From: Bacilli bacterium
GTDB taxonomy: Bacteria; Bacillota_I; Bacilli_A; RF39; UBA660
Direction of reading: 5' to 3'
Length of the DNA: 64,000 bases
Assembly: GCA_028708945.1 (NCBI GenBank)
Contig: JAQVXV010000006.1
Span: 5,920-69,919 of the forward strand
Shown here one piece after another: positions 25,682-34,998 of the stretch (positions within the stretch are counted from its first letter, which is position 1; each line of letters begins with the position of its first letter). Below the pieces are notes generated by a model, which saw only the letters and a program-made list of their open reading frames with translations, was not told the origin of the DNA and made no database searches. The translations under genes and the position numbers were made by a program.

Positions 25682-27850
25682 CTAACTTGTAAGAACAAGG
25701 CGAGATCCAATGATAGTATTCATAGTTCCTGTAAACCTACCAAAGTTAAACTGTCCTGCAATAACTCCAAAGGTGTAACGCCCACCTCGGTAGAACCAAG
25801 GGTTAGAAGAATCAACAAAGAAAGAATAGTCTTCGTACCAATTATTATGATTTCTAATTGTCCCATCCTCATCTATATAGTTATAGAATGGTCCCATTTC
25901 ACCGGTTGCATCTCCTAATATTCTATAATTATAAGTTGTGGTAGAAGAACTCGCTGAATATACATCAAAGTATTTAGAATTATAAGAGACCATATTTGTA
26001 GTATTAAATCCACTACTTCCTAGTTGCTCACTTTTATATGATGCCATACATTCATGTGCCCCACCACTCATATCATATATCCCAGTTATATTTCCAGTTG
26101 TTGTTGGATGTTCTTTACCAATTGAAACACCGTTAGTGTAAGGTTCATGTGGCGTTAAAGTATTTCCTGATTCTAATTGTGGCAATGCATACCAAATTCT
26201 TCCATTTCTAACTAAATTAAATCTAATTGTGATATAACTTATATTAGCTGGCATTGTATAAGTAAAATAATATCTATTCCACTCATTATTTTTTTGTCCA
26301 GTTCTTGGTATATTATATCCCCAAGATAATCTGGTACCATTTTTATCATATTGAATAACTGTTATTTCGGTAGACGTTATTCCTGCAACGTTATCAGACA
26401 TTGCATAAATAGAATATGTAAGTTCGTCACCTTCTTTTAATCCTGCAATATCGACTCTTTGGGATACCTGTGCATAAATATTGCTTGTTAAATCATTAGC
26501 CTCTATTTTTACTGTTGGGTATCCCATAAAAGTATTATTATTATCTATTGATATATATTGAGTACCACCAAAGCTCCAATTATCAAAACCACTTTCAAAT
26601 GTACTGTTCTTTAAATAATTAACTCCCCTTGATGCATAACCTAACGTCTTTGTATAATCATTTCCATATGTTCCTGGATATGTTGTTTGATTGGTTCCTT
26701 CTACTGCACCATAACCCGTTTTATAACTTAAATTATTATTTATATTTATTTCTTTATTTATTCCATATTTTGAATGTGATAAATACGCTACTGCTCCCCA
26801 TTCAGTATTTTTCATCATATGTGAATCATTACTTCGATCATAATTATAGGCTGCTACAAACATATTATATACTGTATTATTTCGCCAACTAAATACATCC
26901 GGTTTTACTATTATCTTGCTTGAATCAGAACTATTTACTTGAGCCCCAGCTGTTGTTGTTGCCCCTAAATATCCTGTTTCGAATTTACCTACCCATATCC
27001 CATTTGTATTAAGTGATATGAATGCCGGATGAGTTAACCATGAACCTTCTGTACTACCATTTGATATTGCTACATCTTTTGTTTCAAATACTATTTCTAT
27101 TGATTGAGCTATACTTTCCCCTGTTGGTTTCCCAGATATAACACCCGTATAATTACCTTCATCAAATATTTTATATTTATATCTTGGTATCCAAACAAAA
27201 TATGATCTAATAGCTGACTCTGGTATTATGTCTCCTACATTATAAGTTCCACTTGATAACATTACAGCATTTGCCCACTCTTTATTTGAATAATCATACC
27301 AACCATCTTTTAAATCGGCATATATAACTGTTCCATCGTCTTTAATTCTTACTGGTATCATATTAGATCCTAGTATTGGATCTGTCCCATTTAAGATGTT
27401 TTCACTATAAGTCATATCATTACAATCATTTGATTTATACTCAGATATTCCATCCGAATAGATTACTTTAACATCATTTATACATAATGTTGCAGTTGCA
27501 ACTGTTCCATTACTACTTAAATTAACAATTCCACTTGTTGGTGTTTTACCATCCATCTTAATATCTAATATTGTTCCAGCACAAGTATCACCAGTTACAT
27601 TACCACTACAAAGATTTCCATTTGGCATTACTGTATAAGCAACATCTGGAATATTTTCACGATTTAAATTCTTATTAGCAACCGCTATTTTAATCCCATC
27701 TGCATAATTCTCGGCACTTCTTTCAGTTGTACTTTTCTTAGAATCTTCTATTAATCCAACAACAATTGGGGACGCTATTAAAGCAATGATTGCTAAAATT
27801 ACTATTACGGCTAGTAACTCAATTAATGTAAATCCTTTTTTTAAATTCAT
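25682..27850 (-). CDS. Prepilin-type protein with FGE/C-type-lectin-like domain, inserted CBM-like domain and DGR-like variable tail
   Basis: The N-terminus KKGFTLIELLAVIVILAIIA is a class III prepilin signal (cleavage after Gly6, Glu at mature position 5). Residues about 178-405 and 583-722 look like two halves of a formylglycine-generating-enzyme/C-type lectin fold: WVGKFETGY, EWGAVAYLSHSKYG, then TGIYDMSGGAHE and the terminal RGG...RLVL. Residues about 411-572 form a separate carbohydrate-binding-like domain (NYLKNSTFESGFDNWSF). The last 35 residues follow the scheme GxxAGxFxFxxxxG seen in diversity-generating retroelement targets. Being 722 residues long, it is far larger than a normal pilin. 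No other pilus gene is nearby. It has AAGGAG before the ATG and its own terminator. The surface-display role is inference. Confidence 0.8.
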   Translation of the reverse strand: MNLKKGFTLIELLAVIVILAIIALIASPIVVGLIEDSKKSTTERSAENYADGIKIAVANKNLNRENIPDVAYTVMPNGNLCSGNVTGDTCAGTILDIKMDGKTPTSGIVNLSSNGTVATATLCINDVKVIYSDGISEYKSNDCNDMTYSENILNGTDPILGSNMIPVRIKDDGTVIYADLKDGWYDYSNKEWANAVMLSSGTYNVGDIIPESAIRSYFVWIPRYKYKIFDEGNYTGVISGKPTGESIAQSIEIVFETKDVAISNGSTEGSWLTHPAFISLNTNGIWVGKFETGYLGATTTAGAQVNSSDSSKIIVKPDVFSWRNNTVYNMFVAAYNYDRSNDSHMMKNTEWGAVAYLSHSKYGINKEININNNLSYKTGYGAVEGTNQTTYPGTYGNDYTKTLGYASRGVNYLKNSTFESGFDNWSFGGTQYISIDNNNTFMGYPTVKIEANDLTSNIYAQVSQRVDIAGLKEGDELTYSIYAMSDNVAGITSTEITVIQYDKNGTRLSWGYNIPRTGQKNNEWNRYYFTYTMPANISYITIRFNLVRNGRIWYALPQLESGNTLTPHEPYTNGVSIGKEHPTTTGNITGIYDMSGGAHECMASYKSEQLGSSGFNTTNMVSYNSKYFDVYSASSSTTTYNYRILGDATGEMGPFYNYIDEDGTIRNHNNWYEDYSFFVDSSNPWFYRGGRYTFGVIAGQFNFGRFTGTMNTIIGSRLVLTS
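25700..25800 (-). other. Candidate DGR-type variable region at the 3' end of the prepilin-like gene
   Basis: Residues 685-717 begin at WFYRGG and end at GSR. Of the 17 positions that look variable in this fold, 14 use codons ending in C or T (CGT, TAC, ACC, TTT, GTT, ATT and so on), as expected if AAC/AAT template codons were mutated at their adenines. Three CGN arginine codons occur in 30 codons, unlike the AGA-rich neighbours. No template repeat or reverse transcriptase was seen in this window. Confidence 0.5.
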
Positions 27851-27925
27851 TCTATTGCTCCTTATTATCAGTCTAACTATATTTTAACATATTTTAGCTT
27901 TCACTTTCAATCTTATAATATTTTT

Positions 27926-27957
27926 TAATAAAAAAAGAGGTTATTCTTCCTCTTTTT
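27926..27957 (-). terminator. Terminator of ftsK/spoIIIE
   Basis: A nine-pair stem AAAAAGAGG/CCTCTTTTT (27932-27957) with an eight-base loop runs into a U-rich tail on the minus strand, overlapping the last codons of the gene. Confidence 0.8.
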
Positions 27958-30103
27958 CTAGTTTAACTAATACTTCTCTTGGTTTACTGCCATTATTAGG
28001 TCCAACGATTCCTCTTTCTTCTAATAAATCGATACATCTAGCTGCTCGATTATATCCTAACCTAAATCTTCTTTGCAATAAAGAGGCACTTGCCTTTCCT
28101 TGAGTTACAATGAATTCAACAATTTCGTTATATAAAGGTTCTTCATACTCATCTTGTTCTACCATTGTTGTTAAAGTCATTTCTTCATTATCCATTGTTA
28201 AAGTTTCATCATAATATGCTTTTTGTTGCTTTATTACAAAATCTACTACTTTTTGAATTTCTTCATCAGTAACAAGAGTTCCTTGAATTCTTATCGGTGC
28301 ATTTTCACCTTGTGGCAAGAATAACATATCACCCTTACCTAATAATTTTTCTGCTCCAGACATATCTAATATTGTTCTAGAGTCGATACTTGAAGAAACT
28401 GCAAAAGAAATCCGTGATGGTATATTCGATTTAATAAGGCCTGTAATAACATCAGTTGAAGGTCTTTGAGTTGCTACGATTAAATGAATTCCAGCTGCTC
28501 TTGCCATTTGAGTAATACGCATAATAGAGTCTTCTACTTCTTTAGCCGCTATTAACATAAGATCTGCTAATTCATCTATTATTACAACAATATATGGTAA
28601 TTTTTTTATTTGACCTGCTTCATCGGTCATCTTATTTTTCTTTTCAACATATAAATTATAACCTGCAATATTTTTACTACCATGTTGTTCAAATACTTCA
28701 TAACGTCTTTCCATTTCTGCTACTATTTTCTTTAAAACAACATTAGCTTTCTTTGGATCAGTTACAACAGGAGCCATTAAATGAGGTACTCCATTATATA
28801 TAGATAATTCCACTTTTTTTGGATCTATTAATACTAATTTAACTTCATCTGGTTTAGTTCGCATTAAGATAGAAACAATCATACTATTAATACATATTGA
28901 TTTTCCTGAACCAGTTGCCCCTGACACTAATAAGTGAGGAGTTTTATTTATTTCACAATATTGTGGATTACCCATAATATCCCGACCTAATGTAACAACT
29001 AATTTAGAATCATCTAATCCTTTAGGAATTCTTTCTAATATTTCTCTGATAGTTACAATCGATGTTGATTTGTTCGGAAGTTCAATTCCGATTGTTTTTT
29101 TACCAGGGATAGGAGCTTGAATTCGAACATCCTTAGCTGCAAGCGCTAAAGCTATTTCTCTATTTAAGCTCAATATTTTATTTACTTTTGTCCCTGCTTT
29201 TATTTCAACTTCATATTGAGTTACAGAAGGACCAACATGAGCTGCTACTATTCGGCCTTCTAGCCCAAAGTCTTTAAACAAACTTTCTAAAACTGGTATA
29301 TTGGTTTTTATTGCTAACTCATTTTCTTTTACATTATTTCGGCTCTGACGATTTAATAAATCAACTGGAGGATAGAAGTAACTTGTTGATTCAGGTATTT
29401 CTTCTTTAATGATTTTTTCTTCTTTTGTATCTTTTAAGTTTATTAGTTCTTTCATACTAGAAATTACTACTTTATTAGCACCCTCATAAGCCTCTTCTAT
29501 TTTTGTTATTTCTATTTTATCATTAATTTTTAATTCATTTTTATCTTTAGTTTTTATTTTACTCTTAATCCATTTTACGATATCAGGAATAGACAATCCT
29601 GTAAACATTAAAAATCCTGCTACCATTATTACAATACATACAATTCTAGTACCTTCGATGTCTAATAATTTTATCATTCCAGAAGATATTAAAGCACCAA
29701 TCATACCACCACTATGTAAAATAAAACCTGATTCTTTAGAATAAGCGATAGTATTATCCCAAGTTTGTTTTAACACTTCTATTTTGTCATATAAATCATA
29801 GTATGCAAAATGTCTTAATGTTAAAAATGCAAGTATTAATAAATAAAATCCAATTAATTTAGCAGTAAAATATTTGGGGCTTTCACGCTTAAAAATCATA
29901 TAACAGCCAATAACGGCCACTAACAATAACAGTACTGCATATAATTCACCAACTAAAAAGACTGCAAATGTTTGGATAAAGTTTCCTAATATTCCGTAGG
30001 CACATAATCCAATGATTGAAACTAATATTAAAAACAGTCCAGTTAGTTCAATTTGAAAATTATTTGTCTTTTTAACATCGGTTTTCTTTTTCTTCTTTGC
30101 CAT
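27941..30103 (-). CDS. ftsK: DNA translocase FtsK/SpoIIIE
   Basis: This 720-residue ATPase pumps chromosomal DNA through the division septum. The N-terminus is basic (KKKKKTDVKK), followed by four membrane helices (about 18-170). A short linker leads to the motor domain with Walker A VSGATGSGKS and Walker B VVIIDELADLM. The C-terminal winged-helix gamma domain (FIVTQGKASASLLQRRFRLGYNRAARCIDLLEERG) recognises polar KOPS/SRS sites. The short linker is like SpoIIIE/SftA rather than proteobacterial FtsK. It is monocistronic. Confidence 0.94.
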   Translation of the reverse strand: MAKKKKKTDVKKTNNFQIELTGLFLILVSIIGLCAYGILGNFIQTFAVFLVGELYAVLLLLVAVIGCYMIFKRESPKYFTAKLIGFYLLILAFLTLRHFAYYDLYDKIEVLKQTWDNTIAYSKESGFILHSGGMIGALISSGMIKLLDIEGTRIVCIVIMVAGFLMFTGLSIPDIVKWIKSKIKTKDKNELKINDKIEITKIEEAYEGANKVVISSMKELINLKDTKEEKIIKEEIPESTSYFYPPVDLLNRQSRNNVKENELAIKTNIPVLESLFKDFGLEGRIVAAHVGPSVTQYEVEIKAGTKVNKILSLNREIALALAAKDVRIQAPIPGKKTIGIELPNKSTSIVTIREILERIPKGLDDSKLVVTLGRDIMGNPQYCEINKTPHLLVSGATGSGKSICINSMIVSILMRTKPDEVKLVLIDPKKVELSIYNGVPHLMAPVVTDPKKANVVLKKIVAEMERRYEVFEQHGSKNIAGYNLYVEKKNKMTDEAGQIKKLPYIVVIIDELADLMLIAAKEVEDSIMRITQMARAAGIHLIVATQRPSTDVITGLIKSNIPSRISFAVSSSIDSRTILDMSGAEKLLGKGDMLFLPQGENAPIRIQGTLVTDEEIQKVVDFVIKQQKAYYDETLTMDNEEMTLTTMVEQDEYEEPLYNEIVEFIVTQGKASASLLQRRFRLGYNRAARCIDLLEERGIVGPNNGSKPREVLVKLEKEEE

Positions 30104-30144
30104 TAAACATCTCCACCTTATGTTAATTATAGCATAAAATCAAT

Positions 30145-30173
30145 TTGCTTGACTACTCTTTTTATGTTAAAAT
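30145..30173 (+). promoter_or_regulatory. Predicted sigma-A promoter of gpsA
   Basis: TTGCTT (30145-30150) and TAAAAT (30168-30173) are spaced by 17 bases, about 25 bases before the gpsA start. Confidence 0.6.
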
Positions 30174-30197
30174 TAAAAAGTAGGAAGAAGGTAATTA

Positions 30198-31172
30198 ATG
30201 AAAGTCGCAATATTAGGAACAGGCGCTTATGGATTATCATTAGGAATTTCTTTTTTTGAAAATACTAAAGACATCATAATGTGGACTAAGTTAGAGAGTG
30301 AATTAGAAGAATTACAAAAATATGGCACTAATAAAAAGGTTTTGCCAGATACTATTATGCCAAGTGAAATAAAATATACAACAAGTATGAAAGAAGCCGT
30401 AGAAGATGCTAATTTAATCGTTATAGCAGTACCCGCTAAATTTGTGGATAATGTTAGTTGTGAATTAAATGAATATTATAAGGATCAACATATTTGTTTA
30501 GCAAGTAAAGGAATTGAACAAGATACATGTTTATTTGTTGTCGATGTATTAAAAAAATACATTGATACAGATAAAGTTGCTATTATTTCTGGTCCTTCAT
30601 TTGCTATTGACATAGTAAAAAAAATTCCAATTGGATTATCATTGGGAACTACTAATAAAGAAACCGAAAAAATATTAAAAAATACACTACAAAATAAGTA
30701 TTTAAAATTAAGGACAACTAATGATATTTTAGGTATAGAAATATGTGGTTCAATTAAAAACGTTATTGCTATTGCATCAGGTATGATTTCAGGAATGGGT
30801 TTACCAGAATCAACTCAGGCTATGTTTATTACTGAATCTTTACACGATATTAAAGAGTTAATAAAGGCTTTAGGCGGAGATGGAAAAACAATTTTATCTT
30901 TTGCTGGGTTTGGAGATTTATTATTAACCTCTACTAGTTATAAAAGTAGAAATTTCACTTTTGGTAGAATGATTGGTAAAAAATTAGATAAAGAAGTTAT
31001 CGGAGATTATATTAATAATACAACTGTTGAAGGTCTATATACTTTAAAGTCAATTCATAAATTAATTAATGATAGAAAGGTAGATATTCCTATTATTGAT
31101 TTAATATATAACATTGTGTTTAACGGATTAGATCCTATAAATTTACAAACTTTCTTAATAAATAAAAAATGA
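30198..31172 (+). CDS. gpsA: NAD(P)+-dependent glycerol-3-phosphate dehydrogenase
   Basis: GpsA makes sn-glycerol-3-phosphate for phospholipid and teichoic acid synthesis. The N-terminal Rossmann motif VAILGTGAYGLSLG and the downstream SGPSFAIDIV and the catalytic Lys in CGSIKNVIAIASGM are all present. The length of 324 is normal. It has its own promoter and faces a lipid kinase gene across a shared terminator, so both convergent genes bear on lipid metabolism. B. subtilis places gpsA after der, a context not conserved here. Confidence 0.94.
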   Translation: MKVAILGTGAYGLSLGISFFENTKDIIMWTKLESELEELQKYGTNKKVLPDTIMPSEIKYTTSMKEAVEDANLIVIAVPAKFVDNVSCELNEYYKDQHICLASKGIEQDTCLFVVDVLKKYIDTDKVAIISGPSFAIDIVKKIPIGLSLGTTNKETEKILKNTLQNKYLKLRTTNDILGIEICGSIKNVIAIASGMISGMGLPESTQAMFITESLHDIKELIKALGGDGKTILSFAGFGDLLLTSTSYKSRNFTFGRMIGKKLDKEVIGDYINNTTVEGLYTLKSIHKLINDRKVDIPIIDLIYNIVFNGLDPINLQTFLINKK

Positions 31173-31191
31173 TATTTTTATATCATTTTTT
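31164..31191. terminator. Bidirectional terminator between gpsA and the lipid kinase
   Basis: AAAAAATGATA (31164-31174) pairs with TATCATTTTTT (31181-31191) around a six-base loop, with U-tracts on both strands. Confidence 0.8.
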
Positions 31192-32106
31192 ATTTACAAA
31201 TAATTTATCAATATTTTTTTTAGGTAACATTATTTTTACCTTTGATTCTATTCTTATATCATAAGTTGTTGTTTTGTTTTCAAGTTCTTCACCATCAACA
31301 CACCAAGCTTTTTTTAAGGGTTTTGAAAAAGTTATTTTTAAATGATCTGTTTTATGAAAATAGAAACCAGGAACTTTTGTAATATCCATAGTTCTAAGAT
31401 AATATAAACTTTTTATAATATCTTTTTTTGATTGAACATTACAAAATAAAACTTCGAATTGTTTATCATCTAATTTAACATCTTTAAAAAAATTGTTTAT
31501 GCCAGCTATTCTGTTAGCATTTGATATTAATATAAATGAGTATAATCCTTTATACGTTTCATTATTAATGGTATATGTTAATTCATATAGTTTAGTTTTT
31601 TGGCGGAAATTTTTTATACCTTCTAATAGATATGCAAAATAACCATATTTTTCTTTCATATTTCGAGGAGTCTCATAAGGAATTGTCATAAATTTACCAA
31701 ATCCGGTAACATAGACAAAAGGATGATTATTTACAACGCCTACATCTATTTCTCTTTCTTCACCTTCTAATAAATTTTTTAAATTATTTAAAGTATTTTT
31801 ACCATAACCAAACATTGCTCCAATATCATTAGTTGTTCCCTGTGGAATATGCGCTAGTAAGACTCTTTTGGTTCTATCAAAATTTCCGGCCATTACCTCG
31901 TTAAAAGTTCCATCACCACCGATGGAAATAACTAAATCAACATCTTCGATAGTAGATGCTATCTCTCTAGCATGACCTTTATATTCAGTGAATATTATTT
32001 TAGATTCGTATTGATATTCATTTAAGATTTTACCAAATTCAATTAGAAATGGTTTTTTTGTTTTCTTACCGCTATTTGGATTATATATTACTACGCATTT
32101 TTTCAT
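31183..32106 (-). CDS. Diacylglycerol/lipid kinase of the YegS-DgkB family
   Basis: The 307-residue protein begins VVIYNPNSGKK and contains the nucleotide-binding motif ISIGGDGTFNEVM, the signature of the DAGK catalytic domain. The C-terminal beta-sandwich includes the conserved VDGE. DgkB recycles diacylglycerol released during lipoteichoic acid synthesis in B. subtilis, so the same job is plausible. It overlaps sufS by 4 bases at its start (ATGA), an unusual coupling to iron-sulfur assembly that probably reflects genome compaction. Confidence 0.9.
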   Translation of the reverse strand: MKKCVVIYNPNSGKKTKKPFLIEFGKILNEYQYESKIIFTEYKGHAREIASTIEDVDLVISIGGDGTFNEVMAGNFDRTKRVLLAHIPQGTTNDIGAMFGYGKNTLNNLKNLLEGEEREIDVGVVNNHPFVYVTGFGKFMTIPYETPRNMKEKYGYFAYLLEGIKNFRQKTKLYELTYTINNETYKGLYSFILISNANRIAGINNFFKDVKLDDKQFEVLFCNVQSKKDIIKSLYYLRTMDITKVPGFYFHKTDHLKITFSKPLKKAWCVDGEELENKTTTYDIRIESKVKIMLPKKNIDKLFVNKK

Positions 32107-33290
32107 ATTATTTCACCTTTTATATTTGGATTTTTTAAAGATTCTACTAATTTATCGATATCGTTTTTATCATTGTAAAATGATAAGCTAACACGACAAG
32201 TATTTTTTAATCCTATTTCATCTTTTAATATTTTTGCACAATGATTTCCTGCTCTTACACATATATTGTACTTATTTAAATAGATTGCTAAATCCTGAGA
32301 AAAAATATCTTTTATGTTAAATGTAATAATTGAACTTTGACTATTTTCGTTATATATCTCAATATTTGGAACACTTTTTAATTCTTTTAAAGCATAAATA
32401 TGTAACTCTTTTTCATACTTAGTAATGTTTTCAATACCTATCTTTTTTAAATATTCAATAACTGCTCCATAACCAATTACGCCTGCGATGTTAGGAGTAC
32501 CTGCTTCTAATCTTTGTGGTAATTCATTATACTGTCTTTCTTTATCTGATAAAAAACTAGCATTCATTCCTCCACCTACTCTTGTGGGTTTTAAATGCTC
32601 TAAATATTTTTCTTTGCCATATAAAACTCCAACTCCTGTAGGACCACACATTTTATGAGCAGAAAAACATAAAAAATCGATATTTAAATCTTTAACATCT
32701 GTTTTAATATGTGGTACACTTTGTGCACCATCAATAACTACTAATATATTGTTTTTATGAGCATATTCTACAATTTCTTTAATCGGTCTAATATCTCCTA
32801 CAACATTAGTGATATGCGCTAAAGAGATAACCTTAGTATTTTTATTGATACTTTTTTTAACATTTTCTAAAGTAACTTCTAAGTTATCTAACGGAATATA
32901 ACTTATCTTAACTTTCTTTTCATCAGATATTTCATACCATGGTAATAAATTAGAAGCATGTTCACTTTTCGTTAATAAAACTTCATCGTTTTCTTTTAAA
33001 TAATTTTTAAAAAAACCATTAACTATCATATTTAAAGAGTCTGTTGTTCCACTTGTAAAAACTATTTCTTTAATACTTTCAGCATTTATGTATTCTTTTA
33101 TTAAATATCTAGTTTTTTCATACATTGTATCAACCTTTAAACTAATGTCATAGTCTCCACGATGAGCGTTAGCACTATAATTATTATAATAATCCGCTGT
33201 AACTTCAGAAAGCACTTTTGGCTTTAAAGAAGTAGCTCCATTATCTAAATAAATAAAATTATTTAACATTTTAAAATCTTGTCGATTCAT
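32103..33290 (-). CDS. sufS: Cysteine desulfurase SufS
   Basis: SufS is a PLP enzyme that mobilises sulfur from cysteine for iron-sulfur clusters. The 395-residue protein has IYLDNGATSLKP, NAHRGDYDIS, the PLP lysine in CFSAHKMCGPTG and the persulfide cysteine in RAGNHCAK, all typical of the SufS group. The start has GGAGGTGA upstream. It follows sufC and sufD, but sufU and sufB, which normally follow, are replaced by a lipid kinase gene. Confidence 0.94.
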   Translation of the reverse strand: MNRQDFKMLNNFIYLDNGATSLKPKVLSEVTADYYNNYSANAHRGDYDISLKVDTMYEKTRYLIKEYINAESIKEIVFTSGTTDSLNMIVNGFFKNYLKENDEVLLTKSEHASNLLPWYEISDEKKVKISYIPLDNLEVTLENVKKSINKNTKVISLAHITNVVGDIRPIKEIVEYAHKNNILVVIDGAQSVPHIKTDVKDLNIDFLCFSAHKMCGPTGVGVLYGKEKYLEHLKPTRVGGGMNASFLSDKERQYNELPQRLEAGTPNIAGVIGYGAVIEYLKKIGIENITKYEKELHIYALKELKSVPNIEIYNENSQSSIITFNIKDIFSQDLAIYLNKYNICVRAGNHCAKILKDEIGLKNTCRVSLSFYNDKNDIDKLVESLKNPNIKGEII

Positions 33291-33293
33291 AAT

Positions 33294-34091
33294 TCACCTC
33301 CAGTATTTTTTAATTACTGATTTAACTTTATTCCCTAAACTTTTGTTTATATTTTTTAACATAAATCCTTTAATAAGTAAAATTGTCGCCTGTTCATAAG
33401 GTATTCCTAAACGCATTAAATAAAATATTTCATTTTCATTGAAATTTCCAATATAGGCTGAATGATTAGCAATCACATCATTTTCATCAACATATAAATT
33501 AGGATTTATTTGACATAAGTTATTGGTGAAATTAATGATTCGGTTACTCTGATTCAAATCACAATTGACAATATTGTTTGGAACTATTCCTAAAACATTA
33601 AAAATTAAAGTCCCTTTTTTAATATTTATTCCATTATTATCAATATTGCTAAGTGTGTTTGGTGCATTATGATGTACCGATAAATCATATTTTTCCGTAT
33701 TTTTTGATATTGTTTTAAATATATAATTAAAAGATGCATTTTCACCGTTTAAGTTAACATTCATAACTTCTCTTATTTTTTCAACATCATAAACTTTAAT
33801 TGAATTTAAATTGCTATTTTTATCAATATTAATCGAATATCTTATTTTACTAATTCGACCATTACGATATTCTGTTAAATTTAATTTAACATCTTCTAAA
33901 AGATTGATAACTATATCTAATTTACCTTCTATTATTCCACTATATTCTATTTTTAAACTAGTACTTTTTTTTACTTTTAATATTATTTTATTTACACTAA
34001 ACATCTCATTTTTAGGTTCAAAAACTAAATCAATTTTATCATTTAGATCTTTTAGTATAATTTTATCTTCTTCTACCTTTATTCTATTCAT
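33294..34091 (-). CDS. sufD: Short SufD-like Fe-S assembly scaffold protein
   Basis: The 265-residue protein has the C-terminal SufB/SufD beta-helix region. SVHHNAPNTLS, DENDVIANHSAYIG with the SufD-type His, and FYLMRLGIPYEQATILLIKGF match the family end. It is much shorter than usual SufD (about 430 residues). The N-terminal half is reduced, though the start is not obviously truncated. It overlaps sufC by 8 bases. SufD normally works as a SufB-SufC-SufD complex, and sufB is not in the window. The identity as SufD rather than SufB rests on length, the missing SufB cysteine region and position. Confidence 0.75.
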   Translation of the reverse strand: MNRIKVEEDKIILKDLNDKIDLVFEPKNEMFSVNKIILKVKKSTSLKIEYSGIIEGKLDIVINLLEDVKLNLTEYRNGRISKIRYSINIDKNSNLNSIKVYDVEKIREVMNVNLNGENASFNYIFKTISKNTEKYDLSVHHNAPNTLSNIDNNGINIKKGTLIFNVLGIVPNNIVNCDLNQSNRIINFTNNLCQINPNLYVDENDVIANHSAYIGNFNENEIFYLMRLGIPYEQATILLIKGFMLKNINKSLGNKVKSVIKKYWR

Positions 34092-34860
34092 TATTTTTTT
34101 CTTTCTTTATAACATTAGCACTAGTTTTTAAAATTTCATCATAGCCTTTTTTTTCTATTTCTTTTACCAAAGAAGAATCCCCACTTTTAACAATTTTTCC
34201 ATTTACTATTATATGAATATAATCTGGTTTAATATAATCTAATAGTCTTTGATAATGAGTTATAAGTAAAATGGATGGTTTGTTTGCTTTATGATATTTC
34301 ATTACATTGTTACCAACTACTTTTAGACTATCAACATCTAATCCAGAATCTATTTCATCGAGCATAACTAATGATGGTTCTAACATATACATTTGTAATA
34401 TTTCGTTTTTCTTTCTTTCGCCACCAGAAAATCCTTGATTTATTCCTCTATGAATCATACTAGAATCCATCTTTAATTCTTTAACATGATCGTCTAGTTT
34501 TTTAATAAATGGCATTAGACTAAAATTGGTTCCTTCTTTTATATTTAAGGCTGTTCTTAAGAAGTCAGCATTTGTTACACCTTCGATTTCAAAAGGCATT
34601 TGCATACCTAAAAAAATGCCCAAACGAGCTCGTTCATCAACTGGCATATCAATAATGCTAATACCATTATATTCGATATTTCCTTCGATAACATGATAAT
34701 TACTATCGCCCATTATAACTTTTGCCAAGGTTGATTTTCCAACTCCGTTAGGACCCATTATGGCATGTATTTCACCATCATTTATTTTAAGGTTAAAATT
34801 TTTTAATATCTTTTTACCTTCTATTTCAACTGTTAAATTTGTTATATTTAATTCTTTCAT
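34084..34860 (-). CDS. sufC: Fe-S cluster assembly ATPase SufC
   Basis: The 258-residue ABC-type ATPase has Walker A GPNGVGKST, the SufC-specific signature FSGGERKKNEILQM, and Walker B SLVMLDEIDSGLD. It drives conformational change in the SufBCD scaffold. The start has GGGGATGAT upstream and a TATAAT-like -10 lies about 25 bases before it. It is the first gene of the sufC-sufD-sufS set. Confidence 0.96.
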   Translation of the reverse strand: MKELNITNLTVEIEGKKILKNFNLKINDGEIHAIMGPNGVGKSTLAKVIMGDSNYHVIEGNIEYNGISIIDMPVDERARLGIFLGMQMPFEIEGVTNADFLRTALNIKEGTNFSLMPFIKKLDDHVKELKMDSSMIHRGINQGFSGGERKKNEILQMYMLEPSLVMLDEIDSGLDVDSLKVVGNNVMKYHKANKPSILLITHYQRLLDYIKPDYIHIIVNGKIVKSGDSSLVKEIEKKGYDEILKTSANVIKKEKNNE

Positions 34861-34953
34861 TCGATCATCCCCATATTTATATTATACTAAAAATGAATTA
34901 AAAAATAAAGGAATATGTATAAATATACTGTTTTTAAACATAATATAAAAAGA

Positions 34954-34998
34954 ATATTCGCAGATATTCATGTTTTGAGCCATTAGGCTCTTTTTTTT
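34954..34998 (+). terminator. Tandem hairpins ending in a plus-strand intrinsic terminator upstream of the HIT gene
   Basis: GAATAT/ATATTC form a perfect hairpin upstream. GAGCC, loop ATTA and GGCTC then form a second hairpin (34977-34990) followed by eight U. No plus-strand gene lies upstream in the 34861-34950 interval, so this may end a small RNA or act as a leader attenuator of the HIT gene. Its purpose is not known. Confidence 0.6.

Noticed and set aside
25682..27850. Diversity-generating reverse transcriptase near the lectin-like gene
   Set aside because: No reverse transcriptase motif (for example YADD-type) or template repeat was seen in any gene or gap of this window; a remote element would be required.
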